DNA from: Capronia americana
Lineage: Eukaryota; Ascomycota; Eurotiomycetes; Chaetothyriales; Herpotrichiellaceae
Assembly: GCA_016110215.1 (NCBI GenBank)
Contig: JADWQD010000007.1
Location: 1,798,001 to 1,862,000 of the forward strand
Direction: 5' to 3'
DNA length: 64,000 bases
Positions within the stretch are counted from its first letter, which is position 1; every line of letters starts with the position of its first letter. Positions 8,728 through 19,581 of the stretch are shown one piece after another. Both the position numbers and the translations under genes were made by a program. The notes below the pieces were generated by a model, which did not search any database, had not been told where the DNA came from, and worked only from the letters and a program-made list of their open reading frames with translations.

Positions 8728-11673
8728 ATGTCTCTACCCGTGCTCTCACGGCCTCTAGCCGACCCGCCCACGGGCGCACTACCACCTATTCCCGCAAACA
8801 AACCTCCCAGAAAAAGCTTGGGCCAGACGCCGTCACGACTGAAGCAACCTTCCAGGCCTTCAGCATTACCAACACCGCAATCTGTTCAGTCAGCTTCCGA
8901 CCTATCGCCCGAGAAGGCTTCGGGAATACCTGGGAGCAAGGCAGTACGGAAGACTGTCAGCATTGGCTCGTTCCCACAACCACCAAATGTGAACTCGCGG
9001 CCGCCAACCTCTGCCTCAATGGCGTCCAATACATCTATCAGGAAAAGAACTTCAGACGGCGGGAATAGCATACAGACGCCTACTGGGAAGTCAAAGAAGT
9101 CGCCCAGAAACAGCGCAGCCCCGAGTTACCGCACGTCTCAAACTCCCAGTCTACTAAATTCAGCCGGCGACGGAATGACAGTTTCCGCTCGATATAACAA
9201 GAGAACGTCCGATGCGCAGTCTAGCGTCCACTCTCCCCCCCAGAGTCGGAGTTCTTCCGCTAACGGCTCCTACTCGACGAGCGCTACGACATTTGAGGAA
9301 GGCGACGAGGATAGCCGAGGTCGGACGAAAGAGCTGGAAGACAGCATGGCTGATCCGAAGCACCTTTCCAAGGGGAAGGAAGTCAAGGGCAACGTCATTG
9401 TCAGTGTCCGGGTTCGTCCCGACGCCGGAGCTCAGAACAACACACAAACAGAAGGAGAGTGGATGGTCGATGGGCGAAGAGCACTGGTGGCATACCGTGG
9501 GAAAGAAGGCGGCGATTATCACCTCGACAACGTCTTCACCACCCATGACGATAACGCCAAAGTTTATGATTCCGCCGCAAAACGACTGGTCCGTCGAGTG
9601 ATGGAAGGCTATCATGGCACAGTCTTCGCGTACGGCATGACAGGAACGGGAAAGACATTTTCTATGCAGGGAACCATGAGCAGCCCTGGTGTGATCCCGC
9701 TCGCCATCACTGATATTTTCTCCTACATCAGAGAAACGCCACATCGGGAATTCCTCCTCAGAGTCAGCTACCTCGAAATCTACAATGAGAAAATCCACGA
9801 CTTACTAGCTATTCCCACCGGCGGGGGCGTTGGGCAGCAGCAAGAGGAAATCAAACTGCGCGAAGACAGCAAACGAGGCGTCTATGCTTCTCCCTTGAAG
9901 GAAGAAATCGTTCAGAGTCCTACCCAGCTCCTGCGGGTCATACACAGAGGTGATCAGGCTCGTCGCACTGGTAGTACTCAGTTCAATTCACGGAGCTCTC
10001 GAAGTCACGCAGTGGTGCAAATCGTAGTCGAAAGCCGTGAGCGCATCCCCGGGTCTGGCTCATTGCAAGAGAACGGGAAGCGAGTGGCCATGCTTCCTGG
10101 GGGCGTTCGTGTTTCTACCCTGAGTCTGATCGATTTGGCTGGATCGGAAAGAGCCGCCGAGGACAAGGAGCGTCGTGCCGAAGGTGCTCACATCAACAAA
10201 TCTCTTCTCACTCTGGGCACTGTTATCGCCAAGCTGTCAGGAACCCGAGATAAAAACGGCAATCTTGTGGACAAGGATGGAAAACACTTACCTTACAGAG
10301 ATAGCAAGCTCACTCGCTTGCTGCAGCCTGCACTGTCCGGGAACTCGCTGGTCTCGATCCTCTGCACCATTCAAATCGGAGCTGGTCTTACCGCTGCTGG
10401 AAGTAACCATATTGGCGAGACTCTGAATACCCTAAAGTTTGCCGCTCGAGCAAAAAACAACATTGTGAGCCATGCAAAGAAGGCAGTGGAGGAGTTGGGC
10501 AGTGTAAACTCAGGTCTGCTTGAACGGTACAGATCGGAGATCGCGAGCCTACGAGCACAACTAGAAGGGCAACAGAAGTCGGCGGCAGAAAAGGAGGAAC
10601 GGCAACTGGAGCGGGAAGCCGAGCAACGTCATGAAGAACAAATGCTGGAGATGCAGCTGGCGCGGACAGCTCTCAAAGAGCGCATTGAACATCTCAACCG
10701 GCTGATCCTGTGTTCCAAGTCGACTGGAGTTAACAGCGGAACAGTGTCAGCCTTGGGTATGCACTCACGACTCTCTAATGGGACCGAATATGGAGGAACC
10801 CGGTCTGTGCGGTCATCAGCAAGTCAATCCACACTCGGGGTGGCACCCAGCCTTGGACGACATCCTTCTATCGCCTCGCTGGGTGGGGCGGCCTCTGCAT
10901 CGGCACATCTCTCATTCCCCAGCATCCCAGACGAGGATGAAGAAGGTGGCGGAGATTTTGGGGACGGTAGAGCCTCCCTCCAGGCCCAGGTTCGAGCACT
11001 TCAAGCAGACTTACAGGACAAAACGCGATACATTTCGACTCTAGAAAAGAGACTCCTGCAAGCTAGGCGATCAAGCCACTCTCGAGTCTCCATGGCGTTT
11101 AACAAACCTAGTGGCGACGACACTGAGATGCTGAGACGGTTGGAGGAGAAGGATGCGATGATTTCGGATCTGCAGAAGACCGTGTCCGCGCTTCGATCGG
11201 CTGTCCGGAAGCGAGAGATCGCAGAACTTACCCCGGAAATGTCGTCCTCGGAATTCAAACAAAACAGAGCACAGGGGCATCAGAGCAGCAACAGCAACAG
11301 CAGTTCCCAGACGAGTTCGCAATTAAGCGGGCCGACACAACAGGTATTGTCTGGAGGACCCCGCTCACCGCTCACGGCCAGTCCGTTGACGATTCTATCG
11401 CCGCAAAAGGCGATGGACAAGAAGCGCAAGACGGTGGACGAAATGTCCAAAATGCTCGACGAGATGATCCAGGACAAAGTGGAGAGCGGAAAATTGAACA
11501 ACAGACGCTCCTCGTCAGTGCGAGTGGCGTCGAGGGGATCATCAGGACCCCGACGACATTCTAGGAGGATGTCGGTGGCTGCCAATAGTCCCACCACAGG
11601 TCCAGGCCTAGGGACTATGGTGGCTTCCCTCCGAGAGCGCGACTCGGTGCTCGAACCGAGGAGTCCCAACTGA
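8728..11673 (+). CDS. Kinesin-7 motor protein, KipA/Kip2 type
   Basis: A single open frame of 981 codons from ATG (MSLPVLSRP). The frame extends upstream only from a GTG. Residues 1-225 are disordered and Ser/Pro-rich. The motor begins at about 230 (KGNVIVSVRVRP), with the P-loop AYGMTGTGKTFSM near 302-314, YLEIYNEKIHDLL, switch I NSRSSRSH near 420, switch II LIDLAGSE near 467, and YRDSKLTRLLQPALSG before the neck. Coiled-coil segments follow (about 600-680 and 750-840), then a basic Ser-rich tail. An N-terminal extension before the motor plus this motor sequence fits the kinesin-7 Kip2/KipA group, plus-end-directed motors that bring polarity and growth factors to microtubule tips in hyphae. 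Confidence 0.9.
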   Translation: MSLPVLSRPLADPPTGALPPIPANKPPRKSLGQTPSRLKQPSRPSALPTPQSVQSASDLSPEKASGIPGSKAVRKTVSIGSFPQPPNVNSRPPTSASMASNTSIRKRTSDGGNSIQTPTGKSKKSPRNSAAPSYRTSQTPSLLNSAGDGMTVSARYNKRTSDAQSSVHSPPQSRSSSANGSYSTSATTFEEGDEDSRGRTKELEDSMADPKHLSKGKEVKGNVIVSVRVRPDAGAQNNTQTEGEWMVDGRRALVAYRGKEGGDYHLDNVFTTHDDNAKVYDSAAKRLVRRVMEGYHGTVFAYGMTGTGKTFSMQGTMSSPGVIPLAITDIFSYIRETPHREFLLRVSYLEIYNEKIHDLLAIPTGGGVGQQQEEIKLREDSKRGVYASPLKEEIVQSPTQLLRVIHRGDQARRTGSTQFNSRSSRSHAVVQIVVESRERIPGSGSLQENGKRVAMLPGGVRVSTLSLIDLAGSERAAEDKERRAEGAHINKSLLTLGTVIAKLSGTRDKNGNLVDKDGKHLPYRDSKLTRLLQPALSGNSLVSILCTIQIGAGLTAAGSNHIGETLNTLKFAARAKNNIVSHAKKAVEELGSVNSGLLERYRSEIASLRAQLEGQQKSAAEKEERQLEREAEQRHEEQMLEMQLARTALKERIEHLNRLILCSKSTGVNSGTVSALGMHSRLSNGTEYGGTRSVRSSASQSTLGVAPSLGRHPSIASLGGAASASAHLSFPSIPDEDEEGGGDFGDGRASLQAQVRALQADLQDKTRYISTLEKRLLQARRSSHSRVSMAFNKPSGDDTEMLRRLEEKDAMISDLQKTVSALRSAVRKREIAELTPEMSSSEFKQNRAQGHQSSNSNSSSQTSSQLSGPTQQVLSGGPRSPLTASPLTILSPQKAMDKKRKTVDEMSKMLDEMIQDKVESGKLNNRRSSSVRVASRGSSGPRRHSRRMSVAANSPTTGPGLGTMVASLRERDSVLEPRSPN

Positions 11674-13103
11674 AGCAAAGATTCCCCTGCTTTCAGCATT
11701 ATGAATGACGACACGATCTCTTTCTTTTGATGTTCCCGATGCCGCTGAAGGCATGTTTGGCCGAGCTTGTTGGGAGCCCACCGACGAAGGCCGAACTGGA
11801 CGAGATCCACGGAGTACGATTGTATTCTAATATTGGGCGGCTTTCTCTCTTTGACAGATTTTGAGCTGGAGCACTTTTACATTTCCTTGCGAGCTTTGAC
11901 AGCCATAGTCGTTCTTTCACCCCATTCAGTGGGCTCGACGGAAGTTCCATTTGTACATGATATCCGAAGGGTCTTGTTCCGAGCGAGAACCAGCAGACAG
12001 ATACCCCATAGAAGCTGTTACAGTAGTATTTGGACAGGCCGACGGGCCTCTTTGATGTGTACTGTGTATGTATTTTGGACTATGAAGCTTTTCTGCCCGA
12101 GAAACCTTTGAATCAAACTGCTCTGATCTTGACTATCGAATCCCGCTGTGACCTCGACTCTGGGGTCCGGACAAGCCCCAGTATGAAGTCATCATTCCAA
12201 TCGGCTCGGTGCTGCATGCAGTGTTTCAGGGGCACCGAAGGGGTTGAAGAGCTGCGCTGCCGGCTGTTTCAGAATTTGACCAACGGCAGCCTCGGAAACC
12301 TTTCTGTGCCTTCCATCGCCGGCTCGATCACTGGCGTCGGCGGTCTGTCTACTAAGCTGTCTTCGCCTGGAATTGGTCGGTGTCCTAGTCGGCGCTTCTG
12401 GCTTCCCTCTACCTTCGCTCCCCGTCATAGGAAATCAGAGAGAAAGCCAGTGCGTGGGGAAAGTGACTTGTCCCCTTCGTATCCGCTGTCGGTACGACAT
12501 CGTGCTGTGGACCAGCCTTAACAAATTGTTCTCCATCCTGCACATCTTTACCTCAACCTCCCTTGTAAATTTTGTTCTCACCTATTTTCGTGCTACACAC
12601 ATTCCGGAGCTGGACCTCTGCATTCGAAGGTGATCGGCGCTGGACTCCGGGCTTCTTTTCGTGTCATCTGCAGTATCTTTGTCGTCAAGCTTTTGTTTTC
12701 TTTGTTGGCACTACGAGCACTTAACGACTGGGTCTTTTTTCCTCCACGCTTTCAACACACCTTAGGGCCTCAACGATCACTTTTCGAGTTCTTCTGTCGA
12801 TCTAGCGGCTTTGTCAGTCATTCATTTATTCATTGGGAGCATATTTTCGCACAGACAACGGCGCGGGCAGAACCATAGCGTTTGAATTTCGTTTCCTCGA
12901 GTTCGCTCCTTTTGTACTTGGGAAGTACATTACCGAAACTACCTGGAGCCGTGTACGGAGTATTGAGCTCTTTGTATTCCACCAGCCGCGACGGCAACGC
13001 ATTGCTGAGACCCGGCTCTCGACATCCGACGAATTCATCCGCATCGCCCTGCTGCAGAACTCGAAACAACGCAGCTTGATTCACCCTCTAGCTCGATGCA
13101 TGG
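11674..13103. other. Intergenic, likely leader and trailer sequences
   Basis: This 1.4-kb interval between two plus-strand genes holds the kinesin 3' flank and, towards 12.5-13.1 kb, a T- and C-rich stretch that looks like promoter and 5' leader of the next gene. A TACGGAGTA element lies at 12954-12962. No protein domain or RNA gene is recognisable. Confidence 0.45.
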
Positions 13104-15095
13104 ATGAGGGCTCGATCTCCCAGACCGGATCATGAAGAACAGCGGCGCAAGAAGATGCTCCTGTCCAGCCGCTCCAATCCCCCCAAGCCGTTGAAATTCG
13201 GCACCACCAAATCAGACCGCTATCTGTCCATCAAACACCTGTTGCCTTCGACACCAATCCCGTCGCCCTCGCTGCCGTCAATCCTTCCACGCCATGGCAA
13301 GAAGCCGCCGAAGCTCAACTCGCGCAAAATCGTCCGCGGTATCCTGTGGCTCTCGTTCTTGATCGGAGTCTACTATCTCGTCTCGTTTGGGAAGCGGACA
13401 TCGCATCAGCTTGCAGAACTCACGTTCCTCACTTCGCTGGGCAAGACGTATGAGATCGTCGAGGCCTCCGAGCTGCCCGATTATCCTACCCCATTGGCCG
13501 TGACGGATGCGAAGGGGAAGCACTACTGGACGATCTCGATCCCCCAGGATTTGCCCTTCCCACTCCCACCCACGGATTATGCGGACATCTGTTCCCAGGC
13601 CCCGGAAGTCGGACGGCATGTCGCAGCGAAACCCTCTAAGCCTGAACACACCGCCAGCTATTATCACGTGGATGCGAATTTCATCGATGTGGCCGAAGCC
13701 CAGGCCCGGAATTTCCTCCCTCCAGAACCGTTCTCGCCAATGCACGGGCCCGAAGATGCCGCCCTCCCAGTGTGCGACCGATCGTTGACCTACGTCCTCG
13801 ATGCCGCGGACGCGGGACTCGGCTCTGCCCTCCTGGGCATCTGGCTCTCATACAGCCTCGCGCGGCGCGAGGGCCGCGCCTTCTTCATCGACGACACGCA
13901 CTTCCCCTACGGGAACTATTCCACGTTCTTCACCAGCGTGCCCAAACCTGAACCCCCATGCCGATTACCGCCCGGCTCGCACCGCGTGCCCTGCCCCCAC
14001 CAGGCCAACCATCTGGTCGTCTCCGCCGCGACCACACCGTGGGTTTTCGGCCCGGCGTTCCACGCGCACTTTTCGCGCCGCGAGATCTTCGACCTCGCCC
14101 GCGAGGGCTACGAGGCCCTCTTCCACCTCCGGCCCGAGGATGCCGCCTACGCGATCAATCGGGCCGCTAAGCTCCGTGCGGCCAACGGCGACGGCGACGG
14201 CGGCCCCGGCCGGGAAAACGACCGGCACCAGCACGGCATCAATACCAACACGGACACCGACGACGACGACTACTACGACTACTACGACGACGAGCGCCCA
14301 ATCGAGAACGGCCTCGTGGGAATCCACATCCGGCGCGGCGACCGCCACCCCTTCAGCCTGGCGTACTCGCAGAACTACATCCCGCCCGAGCAGTACATGA
14401 GCACGGCGCAGCGGCTGGTCGGGCAGTCGCCGGACTGGCGGTTCCTGGTCGCGAGCGACGACGCCGACATGTACGAGCACATGGACCTGCCGGGGACGCA
14501 GCGGGCGCAGGAGAAGATCTCGCTCGCGAGCAAGAGGTCGTTGGTGCGGATGGGCCACGGGGGCGATGGCGGACGCGGCGCCCTGGGCTGGGAGGGCGGC
14601 TTCTTCAAAGATGTCTTCTGGGGACTGGGTCTGCCGGAGGAGTTGAAGTGGGGGCCCAAGAAGATGGGGAGTCCCATGCCCATGAAGGAGAAACATCGGT
14701 ATGGGGAAAAGGGCGAGGACGGGCGCGAGAAGAGAGTGCATCATCACGAGAGCGTGCATTCGGGGAAGAACAAGAAGGAGCAGAAGAAGAAGACCACCGC
14801 GGCGGCGGCGGCGAAAGCGACGACAGGAACAGGGACAGGAAAGGGAAGTGAAGCGGAGGTAGAGAGAGATTATCGCACCAATCCTACGAAAGAGGCGCTG
14901 CAACTGAGAGAGTTTCTGGGGAGGGCGTATCTGCTGGATTTGGCCATGTTGGCGCTGAGTGACAAGGTCGTATGTGGCGTGTCGGCGAATGCGTGTCGCA
15001 TATTGGCTGTCATGCTGGGGTGGGAGCGCGCGTTTGAGAGGAAAGATTGGATCAATGTGGACGGAGGGTACGAGTGGAGAATCATGGACTATTGA
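13104..15095 (+). CDS. Type II membrane protein resembling alpha-1,6-fucosyltransferase (GT23-like)
   Basis: The 663-residue product has a basic Pro/Ser-rich cytoplasmic N-terminus and one membrane segment at about 79-96 (GILWLSFLIGVYYLVSFG), the layout of a Golgi glycosyltransferase. The lumenal part has VGIHIRRGDRHP near 405, which matches the HxRRxD nucleotide-sugar motif of FUT8-type fucosyltransferases. A C-terminal LLDLAMLALSDKVVCGVSAN corresponds to their late conserved motif. Low-complexity insertions interrupt the domain: Asp/Tyr-rich at about 385-400 and Lys/Ala/Thr-rich at about 550-590. A second ATG at 13155 (MLLSSRSN) could be the true start. The donor and acceptor are unknown; the fucosyltransferase fold is an inference from two motifs. 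Codons in the central part are strongly GC-ending. Confidence 0.7.
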   Translation: MRARSPRPDHEEQRRKKMLLSSRSNPPKPLKFGTTKSDRYLSIKHLLPSTPIPSPSLPSILPRHGKKPPKLNSRKIVRGILWLSFLIGVYYLVSFGKRTSHQLAELTFLTSLGKTYEIVEASELPDYPTPLAVTDAKGKHYWTISIPQDLPFPLPPTDYADICSQAPEVGRHVAAKPSKPEHTASYYHVDANFIDVAEAQARNFLPPEPFSPMHGPEDAALPVCDRSLTYVLDAADAGLGSALLGIWLSYSLARREGRAFFIDDTHFPYGNYSTFFTSVPKPEPPCRLPPGSHRVPCPHQANHLVVSAATTPWVFGPAFHAHFSRREIFDLAREGYEALFHLRPEDAAYAINRAAKLRAANGDGDGGPGRENDRHQHGINTNTDTDDDDYYDYYDDERPIENGLVGIHIRRGDRHPFSLAYSQNYIPPEQYMSTAQRLVGQSPDWRFLVASDDADMYEHMDLPGTQRAQEKISLASKRSLVRMGHGGDGGRGALGWEGGFFKDVFWGLGLPEELKWGPKKMGSPMPMKEKHRYGEKGEDGREKRVHHHESVHSGKNKKEQKKKTTAAAAAKATTGTGTGKGSEAEVERDYRTNPTKEALQLREFLGRAYLLDLAMLALSDKVVCGVSANACRILAVMLGWERAFERKDWINVDGGYEWRIMDY

Positions 15096-15840
15096 GGCAT
15101 CTGGGATACTACTCAGAGACGAGGCGCAATGGGAGCCTTTCTCCTGTTCCTGTTAGCCATGGAAAGAAAATGCTGCAGAACTGGGCCGATGAATTGAGGA
15201 AAGAGAGCATTTCAGTATCATTCAACATCCTCCGTGTCAACCATGACGCTCACGCAGACCCAAGCGTTGCGGAAGCTTGAAACCGATCTGCTAGTTCCCT
15301 GGTAGATTCGATCCTAGAGTCGCGTCATTGCTCTGCGACGTCTTGAGCGCTAGAAGGTGTCGGCGCATATGAAGGTACAGGTGCTTCGGTAGGGGAAATT
15401 TGTGGTGTCTCAGCATAATTGAAAGCTGGAGGAGGCCATCGCATCATGTCTGGTCCCGCGTCGGCAAGATACGCAAAGGGACGATTGTTGAATCGGTGTT
15501 CTGCGTTGGAAGGCTGTCGCTCCGGCTCATACCCTAGGTTGGACCTGGGCGATTCGACACCACCGCGGCACCCCAAGCGCCATCCTGTGCAAGCATGTCG
15601 TCGTCTGCCCTTGTGCGTTGTGGACGTCTTCGCGGTAGGTCGGTTTCAGACGGAATGGACAGCGCGAGTGATGGAGGTGCAGTCGACCGGATAGATAGCT
15701 ATGTCGTGAATGGAACCTTGTCGGTTCGAGTAGCGCCTGAGGGACCACTTGGGCCGCAGCAATGTCGGAAGGAAGATCAAGCAGAATTAGATGGATAATT
15801 CGATAAGTGAGGGATGCCGTCAGAGACCATCTAGTCGACC
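15096..15840. other. Intergenic with an unassigned minus-strand frame
   Basis: A minus-strand frame (15325-15576) encodes a Pro-rich tail that looks protein-like (NNRPFAYLADAGPDMMRWPP). It might be a last exon of the small gene to the right, but I could not find a convincing splice join, so it is left unassigned. Confidence 0.35.
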
Positions 15841-16200
15841 TCAACTGGCAGCACGACGGCTCGATTTGTTTGCAAGATTGGCCGATCTTCTGTGGCGGGT
15901 GCAAGTGTGGCAGCGACGACGGTCATGGTCGGAGCGAGGACCAGGGCGATGCTTCCTGCTTGTTCTTAGCCATCACGGTCTGGAGCTCGACTCGTGAGTG
16001 AGGACTCACACTTTCCAGTTGAACGAGTGGTTGCAACGGCCAGTTTCTGATCTGCTGTCAGCGTTCTAAAAAGGTAGCAGGCCGACTTATCGCTGGGATG
16101 ACTCACCTTGGTGATGGATGCAGCGACGTGATTCCACGATAGCCTCATGAAAGCAGGAGCAGAGGTCGCACTTCTCGTAGACGTACTGAGTGTAGCACAT
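15841..16200 (-). CDS. Possible small Cys/His-rich protein
   Basis: Three exons can be read: 16200-16107, 16046-16010 and 15964-15841. The first intron (60 bp) has donor GTGAGT, a GCTGAC branch site and acceptor ATCAG. The second (45 bp) has GTGAGT and TAAG. The product would be about 84 residues. It begins MCYTQYVYEKCDLCSC, then carries RRCIHHQ, GRCNHSF and a basic tail with CHTC, a spacing of Cys and His that suggests zinc binding. The start is in context CCAACATGT. The alternative is that the last exon is spliced further to the Pro-rich frame at 15325-15576. No named family is recognised. Splicing was inferred by eye only, so this call is tentative. Confidence 0.42.
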
Positions 16201-16805
16201 GTTGGCGATGTCTTTCTAGGACCGGTGAGCGGGGATGTGGCTGTTCGAGAATGCTCGAGTTGGTGTTGGTCGGTACAGTAATTAATAAAGGGACTGCCTC
16301 ACAGGGACCTCGTGGGTGAGTCGTGTGTGAATAAATTAATTCACTTGGTAACGGTGTCTCAGTAGGAATGAGCGATACAGTCTGTAGAGTGAAGGTCGTC
16401 AAACTGCGTCATCAAAGTCAAAGCTTCCTTTCCAGGCGTCCCCCGCCGTTGCTGGTGCGGCTTCACGTACCGCTCGCTGTGAAACAGAGATGGAATTCAA
16501 GTGAGTGCCCGATGATTTCTGGATTCGGCTAGGGTTGCGACTGCTCTCGCTTAAGCCTGGAGTCAATGTGCTTCAGTTATGCTGCATCGACGACTGCCTC
16601 GGTCCGTTGATTCACAGCATTGCATCGAGCCAAGGTACCAACTGCAGTTCCTCCGCAAGCGATTCGAAAGAGGTCTACTGTGATGTAGCTGCCCAGCTAC
16701 ATAGGTAGCGGGTTGCCATTGTGCGGTGATGGCGCGAAACATGTTCTCTTGTTCCTCCTCTGCTGCTCGTTCCTGATCACAGATCCGACCCCCGCTGCAA
16801 CAAGG
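16201..16805. other. Divergent intergenic region
   Basis: The possible small minus-strand gene and the acyl-CoA synthetase gene diverge from this 605-bp stretch. I see no coding signal in it. It should hold both promoters. Confidence 0.45.
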
Positions 16806-18922
16806 ATGGCTCGTAAGTATCCTCGTATCCGCCTAGGAAGCTCGATTGGCTGACGCTCGTATTCCAGCATCAGCTTCGACGGTAGCGCTGGGCGCACCAG
16901 CCGCTCTGGCCGGGTTGGCCTATCTCAATGCCCGATGGCGAGTCTCGGTCGACCTCGAACTTATTTCCAGTCTCGCCGCGTCCCAGAGAGCCCTTGCGAA
17001 GCGAGAAGCAGCAGACCGGACCAATTCCTTCTACCTCATCGAGGAGCACGCGCAGAATCCCAAAGTCGGAGACAAGATCTTCATCATTTATCAGGGCAAG
17101 AAATGGACATTCAAACAATCTTACACCATGGTTCTGCGCTACGCAGGATACCTGCACAGCACCCATTCCATTGCGCCAGGCGAGATCGTGGCGATAGATT
17201 TTATGAATTCCCCGCAATTCCTCTTCCTGGCCATGGCCATCTGGTCCTTGGGTGCGCTGCCAGCTTTCATAAACTACAATTTGGCCGGCAATCCCTTTGT
17301 GCACAGCGTCAAAACCTCGTCTGCAAGGGTGAGTGATCTCTATCCTCAAGACATGTACCGTGAAGAGCCATCTCTGCTATATTGGGCCCGGCATCGTTCC
17401 GCAAAACTTCTGTCGCCCTTGAGACAAATCTAACGTATTACAGTTGTTGATCGTTGATCCCGAAATCGCGCCAAAGGTGCTCAGTGAAGAGACGAAGGCT
17501 ATTTTCGCGGCTCCAGATTTCCGCAATCAAGCATTCCCCCTGGAAGTGGTAGTCCTGGACACTGGTCTTCAGTCGTCTCTCGAATACTTCCCACCGTATC
17601 GGGCCCCGGACACTGCTCGAAGTGGTGCCATCGCTCGGTCGCCATGCGTCTTAATATCCACTTCAGGGACAACCGGCCTCCCCAAAGCGGCCATTGTTCC
17701 CTGGGATCGCACCGCAGTCGCCTCGGGTCTCATCTACCGGTGGATCGGTCTGCGGAACGTGACCTCGAAGAATCCCGATCGTTACTATACGGCAATGCCA
17801 CTTTACCACGCCTCTGCCTTCCAGTTAGGGTTCCATTGCTGTCTTGTAGGAGCGTGTACTCTGGTTCTGGGCCGGAAGTTCTCCGTCTCCAACTTTTGGG
17901 ATGAAGTTATCGCGGCTGATGCTACCGCTATCCAATATGTTGGGGAAACCCTGCGATATCTACTCGCTGTTCCTCCGCAACCCAATGATCGCACAAAGCA
18001 CAAGGTCCGTCTCGCGTTTGGTAACGGCCTCCGACCAGATGTATGGGACAAATTCCGCTCACGCTTTGGCGTGGAAACTGTCGCCGAATTCTATGGCGCC
18101 ACCGAGTCTGTAGGGGCGAGCTTCAATATGTCCCGAAATAGTTTCTCTTCAGGCGCAATCGGTCAAGTGGGCCTCCTGGGCAGCCTACTTCTCAAATTGA
18201 GGCAAGCTATCGTCAAAGTCGATTGGGAAACTGAATCACCATTTCGGGACCCAGAGACAGGATTCTGTATTGAAGTTCCACGAGGCGAACCAGGCGAGCT
18301 TCTGTATAAGATGGACGCTGCAGATATTGGGTCGAAATATCAAGGCTACTTTGGCAACAAAAAGGCCAGCGACTCGAAGATTCTCAGAGACGTCTTCCAG
18401 AAGGGTGATGCTTGGTTCCGTTCGGGAGACGTCGTCAAGATTGACGGGGAAGGGCGCACCTGGTTCATGGACAGGATAGGCGACACATTCCGCTGGCGGA
18501 GCGAGAACGTCTCGACGGCCGAAGTCGCCCAGGTGCTCGGGCAGCATCCGGCCGTGCTGGAGGCGAATGTCTATGGTGTAGCGATCCCGAACCACGAGGG
18601 TCGAGCCGGATGTGCCGCCGTGCTCCTCCAGAACGTGGACTCGAATACGACACCCATATCGGAGTCCCTGCTCGAAAGCCTCGCCACATACTCGAGGAAC
18701 AGTCTGCCTAGGTACGCGGTGCCAGTATTTCTTAGGATCGTAACCCAAGTCATGGCTACGGGAAACAACAAGCAACAGAAACACGTGCTGAGGCAGGAGG
18801 GCGTCGACCCGGGCAAAGTGGGCGAGGAACGAATATTCTACCTCAGGCCCAACAGCGAGCGCTACGAGCCGTTTGGGAAGGCCGAGTGGGAGGCCGTCAA
18901 AGTTGGGAAGGTGAAACTGTGA
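16806..18922 (+). CDS. Fat1-type very-long-chain acyl-CoA synthetase / fatty-acid transporter
   Basis: Three exons: a 7-base first exon (16806-16812), 16868-17328 and 17444-18922. Intron 1 has GTAAGT, GCTGAC and TTCCAG; intron 2 has GTGAGT and TTACAG. The product is 648 residues, the usual size. The N-terminus (MAPSASTVALGAP) is followed by a hydrophobic segment. The AMP-binding motif is ISTSGTTGLPKAAI. Later come FYGATES, the FATP/VLACS motif around MDRIGDTFRWRSENVSTAEV, and YAVPVFLRI. Fat1 enzymes activate and import long and very long fatty acids at the ER, lipid bodies or peroxisomes. The C-terminus is VKL, which resembles but does not match the peroxisomal SKL signal. The start and frame are well supported because only this splicing restores a hydrophobic N-terminus. 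Confidence 0.9.
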
Positions 18923-19581
18923 AAGCAGACGCAGCAACCACTGAGATATACCGCTCGACCAGACGAAGCATACCCAAGGCATGCACCACAACTGTTTGAA
19001 AGACGAGCCAAGAAGACAGAGAGAACGGAGAGACTTCCAAGATTCAAGGCTGAGCTTTTTTAGTGATATATTAACTTATCATGCCATGTCAGTACAAAAG
19101 AGAGGCCGATACCGTATGATGAAAGATTTTCGACCTGTGAGTGCTTCAGCGACACTCCCAGTGGTTCCTGTACAAGAGTGCTGTACTCGGCATAGTACTC
19201 TGAATGGAGTGTACAAATAAATACACACACATACACACCTTCATTCTCAGAATTGAACTATAACATTTTGAGCAGGGGGGACAGAATTCAAGCCAACATA
19301 AATATAACATTTCAATGCATTGACGTTTACAGCATGAACCGGACATAGCGACTGAGACGACGACTGCGACTGCGTAACAAAAGAGACACATGGACACGTG
19401 TATTCCAATCAATCTTGCCTGGCCATTCATTCATTCGCTTTCCCAATATTCCTTCCCAGCATGTGTGTTGATGAAAGCATTTTCCGTGGTATAGCCACCC
19501 ATCCCATCCCATCCCATCCCCTGCTCTGACTGGCATTCTGGATATGCTCTCCTTCTCCGATACCCTCTCCCCCTTCCCGAG
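18923..19581. other. Convergent 3' intergenic region
   Basis: The 3' ends of the acyl-CoA synthetase (+) and Eis1 (-) genes face each other here. Simple-sequence tracts are visible: CACACA-type repeats near 19221-19240 and a repeated CATCC near 19498-19520. No coding sequence is recognised. Confidence 0.5.

Noticed and set aside
13965..14903. 312-codon minus-strand frame
   Set aside because: It lies antisense inside the GT23-like gene, where strong GC bias at third positions opens long false frames; its Leu/Val/Arg runs are antisense images of the Asp- and Lys-rich inserts.
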